The translations under genes were made by a program, and so were the position numbers. 64,000 nucleotides of DNA from Daphnia carinata (lineage: Eukaryota; Arthropoda; Branchiopoda; Diplostraca; Daphniidae), in assembly GCF_022539665.2 (NCBI RefSeq), contig NC_081332.1:5285803-5349802 (forward strand). The letters run 5' to 3'. The stretch's first letter is position 1. The number at the start of each line of letters is the position of its first letter. Below are positions 25,059 through 37,258 of this stretch, in pieces. The notes under the pieces were generated by a model that was not told the origin of the DNA, did not search any database, and worked only from the letters and a program-made list of their open reading frames with translations.

Positions 25059-27479
25059 ATGAAGTCAGGCGAACGAGATGTTGCTTGCAGCAGCTCGAAA
25101 AGTGATGCAGCTTTTGATGCTGATGCTATTCTCGTTCATCTAGGCAGTACCGGTTGGTTTCAGTTTCGATTTTTCATCTGTCTCGCTTACGCTGTCCTTT
25201 TTCCAACGGCCACCATTCTTGTCTTCAATTTTACGGGGGCCACGCCGGCTCACAGGTATTTACGCTTTTCTGTTATGTTTCCACTATTGTATAAAAAAAA
25301 AAACGTTTGTCAAAAGATGTTTTGTAGATGGTTGTGACGATAGTATTAGTCCACAATATTTGGCGGAATGGATGGATGCAACTGTCATTATGGACCTGCA
25401 TAGTAACGCGAAAAATGGCAATGTGAATTTCCCAAGTTCGCCATTTTGTCCGACTGTGCCAACATCACCACCAACGATGTCTGCAATGGCTGGATTTTCG
25501 ATAAATCCATTTTCACTAGCACAATTGTAACTGATGTAATAATTTAATCATGGTTTTTCTCATTTTGTCATTAATTTCAAATTTCTCGTTGTACTTTAGT
25601 TTCTTTTAGTTTGCAAAGATTCTTGGAAACCCACGTTTGTTTCTTCTCTTACGATGGGAGGCATTATGGTCGGTGCATTTTTTCTCGGGCCTTTACCAGA
25701 CATGTTTGTATTTACATCTAATTTAATCGAATACTTGTTTTGACGTATACGTATTTTGCACAGAATTGGACGCCGTAAATCTGTTTTAATTTTGAGTGTA
25801 TGGATGAGTGTGTTTGGCATTGGATTATCATTCTCACGTAACTACGAAGAATTTGCCCTACTTCGCTTTCTTAACGGTATGGGTTGTATTGCTCTTATGC
25901 AAGCTCTGGCAATTTGGGGTTAGTATTTATTATTAAAAACTATACCATTGTTTAGCCATTACCATATATTAATATACTTGTTTAAAAATTATAGGTGTAG
26001 AAGCCATGGCATCAAAAGTGCGGGTCAAATTCATCTTCGTTATTTACTGTTTCCAGTCGCTAGGTAATTTGTTGACCGGTCTGCTGGCCTACCTTGTTCG
26101 CGACTGGGTTACGTTACAACTCTATCTTTTCGTCCCGATGACTGTGACCGTCACTTACTTCTTGTAAGTAAAACTGAAAGAAAAACATTGATCGGCTCTG
26201 TTCGAATGACTTTGCAACAGCTTCAGTCTTTGTTGACAGTGTGCTTCCGGAATCAACTCGATGGCTGACTGTCAAGAAAAGGTACGACGAAGCCAAGAAG
26301 ATCTATGAGCGAGCAGCCCTGCTTAATAACAGGGAAATACCTCCGCATTTGTTGCTGATTCCGGTGGCTGATCCACTGGAATGTCTTGCAGTAGGAGGCA
26401 GTAGTCCTTCGTATAATAGTCCGGAAGACGCTAGCCCCTGGATATCCATATGGCATATTTTTAAAACACCCTGTTTGCTGAAGCGATTGCTGATCCTCTT
26501 TTGTACCTGGTAAATACGTATCTAAGTTTAAGTATTAACAAACGGTTTTATTGAATTTGTTTTTCATCAAATAGGGCGTCTGCTATGTTGTCTTATTACG
26601 GTCTGTCCTATTCAGCTTCGAACCTGTCTAATGATGTTCATCTTAACTTTATATTGACCATGTATGGCAAGTTTCAAAGCTAACCTATAACCGTCTCTGT
26701 CTTAGATTCCCATTTCATTGAGGATACGTAAATTATTTTCAGATTAGTAGAGATTCCTGCCTATGTGATTGGCATGTTTGCAGTGGATTTACTAGGACGA
26801 AGGTCGGTTATCAACATAACTTTAATGCTTGGAGGAACATCCTGTCTCCTAGCCGGTCTCGTGCCACATGGTAAAGAGAGCCTTAGTTGTTATCATTCCA
26901 GTATTGTTTTAGCCAGAAAATGAAAGTGCACTTTATGTTAACACTCTAGATCATTACGAATTAATTGTGGGCTTCTCGCTGGTCGGCAAGTTCTTTATTT
27001 CGATGCAGCTTGTGACAGTTAACGTGATTACTGCTGAATTATTTCCTACTGCTTCGCGGGGCCTCACCATCGGACTGTGTTCGACGATGGGAAAAATGGG
27101 CGGAATCTTTGCTCCAATTATGTCTGCAATGGTTAACCTCTCCGTTTCAGTCACCGAAAATACATAATAAATTAAATCAATTTCATCTGTTCAACAGGGT
27201 GCAGCAGACAGTAGCCTTCCTTACGTTCTTTTCGGAGGCATAAATCTCACTGTCGGAATGCTGAGTTTAATGCTACCAGAGACAAAAAATCTTCCGATAC
27301 CAGCAACCATTCAGGACGCCAAAGACAGGGAACTGTAAGTAATCAATTTAAGCATTAGTTAGCAGCTAAATTAGCACGTTACTTTCTCACTAAGAAAAAC
27401 ACTTGATCCATTCGGATGCATCCGTAAAAGGCAACAACAAAGTACGATCGCATTGAATACGAGTACTAATTCCATCTGA
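25059..27479 (+). CDS. SLC22-like organic ion transporter, copy 1, with an apparent one-base frameshift
   Basis: Eleven exons: 25059-25255, 25317-25535, 25600-25703, 25764-25918, 25995-26163, 26240-26509, 26575-26661, 26743-26870, 26950-27131, 27198-27334, 27395-27479. It is a 12-helix major facilitator protein: a large first extracellular loop with RCFVDGCDD and CNGWIFDKS, LGPLPDxIGRR after TM2, LPESTRWLTVKKR in the central loop, and GMFAVDLLGRR. These fit the organic cation/carnitine transporter branch at the plasma membrane. Exon 2 has 219 nt where its splice phases require 220. The reading frame changes at the A5 run 25411-25415, so one A is missing; with it the product would be about 577 aa. 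All other exons are intact. This may be an assembly error, a polymorphism or an early pseudogene. Substrate unknown. Confidence 0.85.
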
Positions 27480-28060
27480 CAACCCCGCTACCCCATGCCC
27501 CCAATACGTAATGTAAAAACTATATAGCTCTTCGCATCGCTTGTTTTTAGTTTCCGTTCTCCAGTTATTTTGAAGTACGTCAAAATGTTAATCGTTTATA
27601 GGTTAAAAATGTTTGACCTAATAGAAAATGGATTGATTGCTTATAAGGAATCACGAGTGGCACTCTTAATTGCTTGCCCTGACATGCTTCCGTGGTTGCA
27701 GTGCCAAGATCCTTATTAAATATTAAGTAGGAAGTGCGAGGTGGCCGGTAGCAATAGTGTAACAAAAGTACGCGCATGTCTCTCCAAACTACTATTGGTA
27801 CATGAAAAGAAAAAGACAATCTGAATCACCGAGATAAGCCATGTTTAGTATGCATGTATTTACAATGTATTGCGACGACTAAGTCGGGACCTTGTGATCA
27901 CGCGCCGGCATTTCGGGTGGCCGGGCCACTAATAAATACTGCGACGAGTTTCGCCAACAGGACCTTTCGTGTTTTGGCTGGCTTGCCGCGTAGGACCCAG
28001 TTCTCGTCAAACACCCCGAGGAGAAGGACGTAAAGCAGTGCCAAACTCAAACGTTAGACG
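27480..28060. other. Intergenic between the tandem SLC22-like genes
   Basis: Contains the 3' UTR of copy 1 and the promoter of copy 2. An AATAAATA string at about 27930 could serve as a weak TATA element. No gene is seen. Confidence 0.4.
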
Positions 28061-30727
28061 ATGGGTGCTCCGAAGCCGATTGAAAATGAGAAGCCTCCAA
28101 ATCAAGACGGATCACCATCTAACACTTCTGACGATGGCGACCCTGGCGATGCTTTTAACGCGGATATAATCTTCGGTCATTTAGGCAAAATGGGATGGTT
28201 TCAAATCAAGTACCTTTTTGGCATCGGATATGGCTTGCTGTTTCCAACGTCGTGTATCCTAATTTACGTCTTTGTGGGAGCCGTACCTGCTCACAGGTAA
28301 CATTTTAAATTCAAAGAATATAAATAACGAATGAAATAGGAAATGCCTTGTACCACATATTTCTGCTGTTCTTTTTTATCCTTGGAATAATGTGTGCTCA
28401 TTTTATGCGCGGACAGGTGTTTTGTTGAGGGTTGCGATGATCCAATTGACCCAGAGTACAAAGCCGATTGGTTAAACGGAACTGCCCTCAACAGTCTTCT
28501 TAAAACTCCTCGTGCATGGCGCTGTAGCTACCAGGATTTTGATATCATACCGAATGCTACCACCCCGGAGTGTGCATATCAAAATTACACGGCCAATGCC
28601 ACCTGCCACAGCTGGATTTTCGACAAGTCTGTCTTTACAAGAACAATCGTTACTGACGTAAGATACAGTTGCCTATTTAAACATGCAAATATTGTACAAG
28701 TTAATTGAGTTCAAACATTTTTTTGCGCAGTACCTTCTCGTGTGCGGTGAATCATGGAAGATAACCTTTGGTTCGTTTATCACAATGTTGGGAATTTTAT
28801 TGGGTGCTTTTTTCCTCGGTCCGTTGCCCGATTTGTAAGTACGCAGTTCCACGAAGGAACGTAGCGTAGCTTAGACATTTATTTTTCAATTATGAATCTT
28901 TTCCAGAATCGGACGACGCACGGCAGTTGTTGTACTGGGGACGTGGATGGCGGCCTTTGGCATAGGTTCGTGCTTCGCTCCCAATTTTGACGGGTTTGCA
29001 GCGCTTCGATTTCTTACGGGTATGGGAGGAGTTGCTGTATTACAAGCCCTCATTATTTGGGGTAAGAAAATTAAGAATTTTAGTATTTGAGAAAACATTT
29101 TCATGTGACATTCATGGTTTATGAAGGATTGGAAGCACAAGCTCCAGTAATGCGAATCAAATTCATTTGCCTCATCTATTGCTTTCAATCCATTGGAAAT
29201 CTTATCAGCGGATTACTGGCATATTTTATCCGTGATTGGATAATATTGCAGCTGTGCCTTTTTGTGCCGATGGGATCAATGGTAGTTACCTATTTGTAAG
29301 TTCCATTCATGTTCTGTTATCTTCATTATGCATAGCTCCAATTGTTGACGATTTTCTTGATTAGCATTTTGCCTGAATCTACTCGTTGGCTGACGGTTAA
29401 GAAAAGATATCCTGAAGCCAAGGAAATCTATGAAAGAGCAGCAAAATTAAACAAGAAAATCATTCCTGCTTACTTGCTGGCCCTTCCTTCCGATGACTCT
29501 TCAAAAGCAACTGAAGCCGAAGGAGCCCCACCCGCTCCTGCTGCTCATGATTCAAATCCCCTGAGCTCAGCAGCACAAGTTTTAAAGACGGGAACTCTGC
29601 TGATACGTCTTCTAATCCTCTGCGCCACATGGTATATTCAGCGTGATTGAAATAATCGGACGAACTTTTGTCATTATCTTAATGTCATTATCTGTGTAGG
29701 CTTGCTCAGTTCTTGTGCTATTATGGGCTATCGTACGCTGCGTCCAATTTGTCCGCCGACGTTCATTTCAACTATATTTTAGTCATGTAAGTTAATTATA
29801 ATTGAGCACATAAATTGTTAGCGGTACTTAGTAGCCATTTATCAGCTGTTAACCGACGGAAACTACAATCTCTTTTCGAAATTTGTAGATTGGTGGAAAT
29901 TCCCGCTTACGTAAGTGGAATGTTTGCTTTGGATTACATTGGAAGAAGACTTGTCCTTAACTTCACGTTATTAGCTGGGGGATCGTTCTGTCTCGTAGCC
30001 GGATTAATTTCTAAAGGTAAATGAAATTTAAAAATATTATATCACTAACTTATTAATTGCTCTTTGTTATATATGATCATGCATTTTTTATTGTATATCC
30101 AGAGTACAGTACCGTTATTGTCGTATTTTCGCTCATGGGCAAATTCTGTACTTCAATGTTAACGGTAGCAAATAATGTCTTTACATTTGAGCTCTTTCCG
30201 ACCGTTTCCCGAGGTATGAAGTCAAACAGGTCCAAATGAATGTTATATATTTAAAAAGAATTATTCCTTAGGTATAACCATCGCTTTGTGCTCTACGAGT
30301 GGAAAAGTTGGAGCTATTATTGCCCCATACATTGCAGCTATGGTAAAAAGAAATTTTAGTTTAAAAATGTACTATACAAAATAGTCGAAGTTTCTTGTCT
30401 TTTTTATAGGGAGTGGTGAACCGCAGTCTTCCTTACGTTATTTTTGGGGCTATCAGTTTGATTATTGGAGTTTTTACTTTGTTGCTACCAGAAACGAAAG
30501 GTCTTCCTATTCCATCTACCATCCAACAGGCTATTGATTTGGACAGGTGCGTTGTTCGTATTGCCAAATCTATTTCTATTCGTGATAAAGGACGCTTTAA
30601 CGAATTTACCTTCCATTTCAGTACGAAATTTAGTATTGCAGCATTGTGTCGTAAACGGAATCCCTGCTGCCGTGCAAAGGGAGCAGCCTCGACTGAAGCT
30701 AGCAGCAATTCCGATGCTACCTTATAG
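28061..30727 (+). CDS. SLC22-like organic ion transporter, copy 2
   Basis: Twelve exons: 28061-28296, 28417-28657, 28731-28834, 28907-29061, 29127-29295, 29365-29631, 29700-29786, 29889-30016, 30103-30213, 30272-30342, 30410-30546, 30622-30727; 603 aa and fully in frame. The architecture matches copy 1: extracellular loop with RCFVEGCDD, several N-glycosylation sites and CHSWIFDKS, then GPLPDLIGRR, LPESTRWLTVKKRYPEAKEIYERA and ALDYIGRR. Exons 3, 4, 5, 7, 8 and the penultimate one have the same lengths as in copy 1, so this is a tandem duplicate. It has one extra intron (30214-30271) inside what is a single 182-nt exon in copy 1. Family members carry organic cations, carnitine or anions. The last exon (a Cys/Arg/Ser tail) is the least certain part. 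Confidence 0.92.
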
Positions 30728-31487
30728 CTTTCTCGACTTCGCCTAGAGGATCTTATGATTTCAGGACATTTTTTCTTACATCACAAAATTGATTAAACTG
30801 TAAAAACGTAGTTAATTGTGATCGCTTTATATCGACTGCATTATGTACTGTTAAATAACTTTTAACAATTCTTCAAATTTCTTCACATTTGCTTTGAAAC
30901 GAATTCGAACTAGTTGTCATAGTTGTTGAATGTGGACGTCCTGAGAAACTGCGGGTCAAACTTCTTACAAAAAATGGGGTCAAGCGCTGTTAACAACGCA
31001 TTCAAACGGACGTTTCCTTTTTGTTCATTTGTTTTTATCTTATAAGATTGTTTAAACGGTATATTAGTGCTGTCACAAGGCGCAGTGCCTCCATTAAATA
31101 TTTGTTTTCAGTGGAGTCATTGATTGAAATGTTAATATCTGCCCCTTTCTGTTGCACAACGTAATGTTCCATATAAGTTGTTTTCCTCTCGTCAATAATA
31201 TAACACAAACGCGTTAAACTAGTCTTACTAGAAGAATAGTTGGCCAAGGGCTAAGAGCAGCCAAAGATGGCCCAATTGAACGAATCACACAATCACACAT
31301 TCACACGGCCAACGGTCAATGCACATCCTGGCACATTTTCGGTTGCTAGTGCGGCCCTAAATAATTCGAGTATTTGCTTATTTCGTTTGATCTGTGATCC
31401 GCTTGCGTCTGACATTTGCTGTTCTCCCTGTTGCTGTCTGGCTGTTAAGAAAAAGTGGGTGTCTGATGCACGTGTTCGTGCTAAGAA
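30728..31487. other. Intergenic, SLC22 copy 2 to ClC-7
   Basis: Probable 3' UTR and the promoter/5' UTR of the chloride transporter. Short frames here lack any recognisable motif or splice partner. Confidence 0.4.
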
Positions 31488-34400
31488 ATGGATACTGAAA
31501 CTGAAACCTTAATGAATGGCCAGCGTTTGAAACCCAATCAAGGTTTGCCCTCGAATAGTGCTGATGGTGCTATAATTTATGATTCGTCGCATTTTCAGCT
31601 ACGAAGTCGAGATCGACATGTCAGTTATGGAAGCATCAATGGAGTACGAAGTCGTAAAATTTTGTCCAGATGTTTAATTTATGTAAAAAAAATTTACAGG
31701 CAGTTCCTCTACCGGAAAATAATCGAGAACCAGAAATGCCTGGAAGGCAAAGTGTTACGTTTAGAAGACTTCCACCAGAAATGCTAACCACACTTTCATC
31801 GCAGTTTGAAGTATATCAATTTAGTTTCCTAATACTATAATGTTTTACAAGAAGCAACATTTTGTGTGATAGAGCTTAGATTATGAACCATGGGAAAGTA
31901 GAGTATTTAAAGAAGAATACTCCAAAAAAACTCCATCTTCCCTAACAAAGCAAGGGGTCACTCGATGGATTGTTGTATTTTTTATTGGAGTTTGTACTGC
32001 ACTAATTGCCTGCGCAATTGACATATGTGTAGTTGAAATCACAAAACTCAAATATGGATTTTTGAAGAAATGTAAGATAGCCATATGGTAAACAAACAAA
32101 AAATCCTGGTATGTTGCTAATAATATTCTTTCTTTACAGATATTGATAAGTGTGTTACTGAAAATTGTCTGTACATTCCATACCTACAATGGTTGGGTAT
32201 TAGTTGTGGTTTTGCTTTAATTGCGTCATTGTTGGTCACATATGGCGAACCAGTGGCTGCAGGCAGTGGCATTCCGTTAGTTAAATGTTATTTAAATGGT
32301 ATTAATGTACATCGTTTACATCGGCTGAAAACTCTGTTCGTCAAAGCAGCCGGTGTAACATGTTCTGTGTTAGGTGGTTTAGCCGTAGGAAAGGTATGTA
32401 TGCATTCACGTAACGTGAATAACTTACAGTGACATGGTTACAAATTCACGTTAATATTATAGGAAGGTCCTATGGTTCATTCTGGTGCGGCTGTAGCTGC
32501 TGGATTATCGCAAGGAAAAACTACCTCTTTAGGTTTCGATTTTGGAATTTTAAAAGAGTTTCGCTGTGATCAAGAAAAGCGCGATTTTGTAACCGGGGGT
32601 GCGGCAGCTGGTGTTGCTGCTGCTTTCGGGGCACCAGTTGGTAATATTTATAATATCTTCACATTTACTTGTCGATTATAATAATACGATATATTACCAC
32701 AGGGGGTGTATTATTTAGTCTTGAAGAGGGTTCAAGTTTTTGGAACCAAAATATGACTTGGAGAATATTTTTTTGTTCAATGGTATCTGCATTCACGTTG
32801 AATGTTGTTCTCAGCGCATATCATGGCCAAATAGGTATTACCTGTTTCCTGGTTTGAAATCTTTCAAAAGACTTACCTTTTTTCTATTGTCTTTAAAGGT
32901 CAGTTAGCTTATGACGGATTGCTCAACTTCGGAAAGTTCCCAGACATTCCTTTTACTTTGTTGGAATTACCCATTTTTATAGGAATGGGCATCATTGGAG
33001 GACTCATTGGGGCACTTTTCAATCAGATGAATTATCATATAAGTGTTTTTCGCCGACGGTAATCTAAAGAAAAAACGACCGTTGTCGTTCCTGTCTTTAA
33101 TATTATACCTTTTCTATCACTAGATTTATATTTAGCCGTTGGGCGAAAGTCTTGGAAGTAATTGTTGTTTGCTGTGTCACCGTCACCGCTGGCTTCGTAA
33201 TGATTTATTGTGTAAATGATTGCAAACCACTTGGTGCAAAAGACGATATCGATTTCCCAATCCAGGTAGGCTACAGAGTCTGAATCAAACTAACCCACCA
33301 ATCTCACCTAAGTCGTTTTGTTTTCCACAGATGTTTTGCGAAGACGGCCAATTCAATGCAGTAGCTGCGATGTGGTTCCAAACGCCTGAAGCTAGCGTGC
33401 GTGCCCTGTTTCACGACCAACCAGGTCTGGTAAATCTTTAGTAAATCAAATGGAATGAGGAGTTATAATACGTTTTGAAATATGCAGGCACACACAATCC
33501 GTTGTCGGTAGGATTATTTTTTATAACTTATGTTTTCCTTGCGTGCTGGACGTACGGACTCAGCATTTCAAGCGGGATCTTTATTCCGGCCCTCCTCTCC
33601 GGTGCAGCTTGGGGCCGCCTGGTCGGCCTTGGTCTCTATCGATTAACCGAAGGAGCTGTAAGCTTTGGCGGAAAACCAATCTTAAATCTATGACAGTTCC
33701 TAATAATTTCTGTCCCTTTTATGCAGGCATGGGCAGATCCCGGAAAATATGCTTTAATCGGTGCAGCTTCACAGCTGGGCGGAATAGCCAGAGTTACACT
33801 CTCATTGGCTGTGATTCTAATCGAAACAACAGGAAATCTCTCACTCGGATTAGGTCTCATGCTTACTTTATTAACAGCTAAGCTTGTAGGAGATTGCTTT
33901 AACGCGGTTTGTAGCTTAAAAGATTCATTTTATGGCGTGTGACGCTTAATTAAAATTGCTTTGACGGATTTTCTTTATTTCTACAGGGAATATACGACAT
34001 GAATGTGCAATTAGCTGGACTGCCAATGTTGCCATGGTCATCGCCTCCTCTCTGCCACGGCACACAGGCTCGCGATATCATGAGCAAGCCTGTTGTTGTT
34101 CTCAAGGAAGTCGAGCGTGTGTCTACTATCCTGAGCGTGTTGGAAGAAACCCGCCATCAAGGATTCCCAGTGATATTCGAAGATCGGTTTGCTGGTCCGC
34201 AGGGCAAGCAGACCAGCTTCGGGATGTTGCGCGGATTGATCCTAAGGAGCCAACTGAAAATCCTGCTTAAAGAAAAAGCATTCTGTTCTTCGCCAACAGG
34301 AAGCGCATCTCAGCCTCCAGTGTCTCTTGAGACATTCCGTATGTATTATCCACGCTACCCTACGTTCCAGGTAAATCAATCCTACATGGTAAGTCTCGTT

Positions 34401-34850
34401 TGAATTAATGCCTAATGCTAAAAAAAAAATTGTAGGGTATGCATTTCACTGAGGAGGAACGATCTTCATATTTGGATTTACGTCCCTACTTGAATCCGAC
34501 GCCTTACACAGTCCCTTTGGTAATTACTTGTAGCACTACTGTAGATGCAAAGGCTTTATTTAATAGTCAATCTTTAACCCTTCGCTAGCACGCGTCACTG
34601 CCTCGCACTTTTCAGCTCTTCCGAGCTCTTGGACTTCGGCACTTGATCGTTACCGATGATAATAATGAGGTGATTATATGCCAGGCCAATGTCATTGCAA
34701 ATAAAATCATGCGATGTTTTCTTGTATTTACCGTCGTAGGTTGTTGGCATGATAACGCGTAAGACTTTGGCCCGTTATCGAGCTCGAATCTGCTGTGGAA
34801 CAATTGACTTTGTCGAGCTTCCGTTAGGCGGTCATGGCGTTCAACTGTGA
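31488..34850 (+). CDS. CLCN7: H+/Cl- exchange transporter, ClC-7 type
   Basis: Fifteen exons: 31488-31643, 31700-31810, 31873-32071, 32140-32393, 32463-32640, 32703-32834, 32899-33058, 33124-33265, 33331-33424, 33488-33657, 33727-33906, 33987-34370, 34436-34519, 34589-34669, 34740-34850; 811 aa against 805 in human ClC-7. Selectivity-filter strings GSGIP and [10 protein letters not shown] are intact, and Glu241 in the latter is the expected gating glutamate. [10 protein letters not shown] (Glu307/308) supplies the expected proton glutamate, and LSGAAWGRL is present. Two cytosolic CBS domains follow (ARDIMSKP...; the second ends [26 protein letters not shown]). With its partner Ostm1 the protein acidifies and supplies chloride to lysosomes. 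The N-terminal cytosolic segment is acidic and less conserved. No anomalies were seen. Confidence 0.97.
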
Positions 34851-36207
34851 TCGTGATATTAATTTTCTTTTGGCCCTAATAGGACCTTGATCCCAACGCT
34901 TCGTTTCAACGATAACACACACAATTCGGTTGATTACGTAATAGTTTAGTCCACTCCCCTCCCCTCCCCGTTCTCCAGCTATCCCCCTGTATTGGAAAAT
35001 ACCCTCTAGTCCTTTTAAAAACAAACGTATCATTCCGATCGTAAAGCTAAAATGTGATTTCACCTCGAGCTTCTTCCTTTTTCGTTGAAAGTCGAGGGAG
35101 CACGGTCTGTTGTGTTTTTGTTTGTTTTTTATCGTCTTGTTTTCGTTATTTTTCAGTTGTCTCCTTTCGCAATCTTACATTTTAGGTGGTAGCAGTAGCT
35201 TATAGTTTTATCTCAGGTTGCTTTTTGTTCAGAATATTGGCCTTGAATCAAGAATGGTTCTTTCCCCAATCCCACCGATGTCTTTCCGCCAACGTCTATT
35301 CCGAGTATTCTTCGCGTTTGACGGACAAAAAATAGCCTTGCAGAGTTGCCCCATGATGGATTGCTAACGATTTACTATTTTATAAGCCAACTAGATGTTA
35401 GCGTTCATAAATAATATACGCGATGTTGCGTAGAGACCTTGAATTCCTCCTTTGCTCTAGATTTCGTCACCCTAGCAACCGGTACATCGCAAAAATTATT
35501 GTGGCGTGCAGGATCATCTGTTGTGCCTTACGAATGGAACTTGTCTCTTTGTTTTTCTTTTTATGCCAGGAATTGCCCGTCGCGTGAGACTGTGTGGAAT
35601 CAGGTCAGTAGGGGATTTCCAGTTCCAGCCGGTTCAAGCCGCCGAAGCTCGAGCGTTTGGGACTTAGACGGCCCCAATGCACCCAGAATACAACTCGTCT
35701 GTAAGTTGGCTCTAAGAATCCATACATACTTTAAAAAATCAAGAAAAATATATCATATACATTTTTTGCATAATATTAGACCGCGCAGTTCCAGACCCGT
35801 TCACGTCCTAATTCCAGGTAATGCTTAATGATATGTGTACTGAAAGCGAAAGTAAAGTAGGATATTAGTTATTTTCTAAAGTAATGAACGGAACGGCGTC
35901 TGAGCTGTTTTCCTTGGGCATTAGCATAGCGGCAGATTTCTGAACAAGAAACCCCACAGCAACAACCGAATGGAAACCAAGCGCAGCCAATCAGAAAGCG
36001 ACGCAGCGCGACACACCCTCTTTCAACCCATTGTACATGGACTTTGGTGGATCCACGGCAAAGGACGATCGCGGACGCATATAAACCGGGACGGGACTCC
36101 CTCTTGTCGTAATATTCAGGAATTCCCATCGTTGGCGAAGGTAAGGTTCTTTTTTTGCTGCGTCTTTAAGTTCATTTATTTTACTTGATATTTTTTCATG
36201 TGTTTAG
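34851..36207. other. Intergenic, unresolved coding potential
   Basis: Begins with the ClC-7 3' UTR. An exon-like segment near 35611-35701 is flanked by an AG acceptor and a GTAAG donor and encodes GFPVPAGSSRRSSSVWDLDG. It joins in phase to a short terminal segment near 35781, but I find no start codon for it. A TATAAA at 36080-36085 followed by TCAGG looks like a core promoter. No complete gene could be assembled. Confidence 0.35.
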
Positions 36208-36327
36208 AAATTTAAGCTGTGCATCTGGTTTGCTTGCATTTGCCTTGCCGTTGTTGTCCAAATCCTCAGTTTTACTGCCGAAATTTTGGCTCCAAGTAGT
36301 CGAGCAATAACGTTGGCTTTCTCTAAG
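36208..36327 (+). other. Exon-like segment encoding a signal-peptide-like stretch
   Basis: Forty open codons between a TTTAG acceptor and a GTATAT donor encode LCIWFACICLAVVVQILSF plus a short polar tail. It would join in phase to a segment at 36481 encoding HPRGFPVETGSS and a stop. The TATA box at 36080 lies 128 bases upstream, but no in-frame ATG follows it, so the start is missing or in an unseen exon. It could belong to a small secreted peptide precursor; unresolved. Confidence 0.3.
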
Positions 36328-36709
36328 GTATATATATAAGAAAACATTTCTAAACAAATTTTTTTTTAACTATTTTAACTTGTGGATTCCAAGTTTAAGA
36401 AAACTTGTACAGTATGTTTTTAAAGCACCTTGCTTGGTCCTACTATCCCTATTGATTTTCCCCTTCCTCTAGCACCCACGTGGGTTTCCAGTTGAAACTG
36501 GTTCCAGCTAGAGGTGAGCGTGGTGGAGACAAAGAAAGCATCTTGCTATCGCGTGTTCCTAGAGCTGTAAGATTTCGGGTAGTGTTGGCGATCTGATAGT
36601 CTGTTCAAGCGCTTTTATTTATTTTTTTTAGTTGCTAGGAAAATGCATAAAGGTAAAAAAACAGAAAACTGGCAGAATACGCAGAGTGCAACTAGTAGCT
36701 AAAGCGCAG

Positions 36710-37100
36710 GTTGTCGAACAGTTGTTTCATGGCCAAAGTACAAAGTCATGTACGGTTGGACCCTGGGAATAATGTTACGACTGTCCTCCAGGAAGGTCGA
36801 AAACGCCCTGTTATGTTGTTTGTCCAGAACGTTAGACTGTCGATGAAGGCCAATGTAAAAAAAAATACTTATGCATCGCTATCAGTAATCTAAGGCGTTG
36901 ATTAGACAAAATACGTCTAATTTTTTAAACTTTATCTATTTATTGCAGACAAGTGTATTATGGTCGTAAAACAAAACGATTCGGCTGTCGCGCTCAACTG
37001 GCGATTGTTTACTCCCGGCTGTTTTCGCCAGGCCCTTCACCGTCTCTTTGACGATTTTCGGGAAAAACAAGAAGAAATCCATTCCACGAATACCAACTAG
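36710..37100 (+). pseudogene. Possible immunoglobulin-like domain remnant with in-frame stops
   Basis: Two exon-like segments, 36710-36854 and 36949-37100, have good splice signals and compatible phase. The joined frame reads TVDEGQ-YKC at the junction, fitting the D-x-G-x-Y-x-C hallmark of Ig domains, and continues for another 48 codons to a stop (NWRLFTPGCFRQALHRLF region). Upstream in the same frame are a Trp and several cysteines, but also a TAA and a TAG. Either this is a decayed exon pair or the splicing differs from my reading. Low confidence. Confidence 0.3.
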
Positions 37101-37258
37101 TCTGTATTTGACTCGTTTTTAAATTAAATCTAAATCCTTATTTGGAGAAAAACAGGTAATTTAGATTTAGCATTGTGCGTTTGGATTCTGGTTACTTATT
37201 TAACAAAATTCTTTCATTTGGCACTGCTAGATTAAAAACAAAAAAACATTATAATACA

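Noticed and set aside
35970-36149. ORF starting METKRSQSES that could supply the missing start for the 36208 exon
   Set aside because: It would bury the signal-like segment after 60 polar residues and spans an apparent TATA box, so I did not join them.
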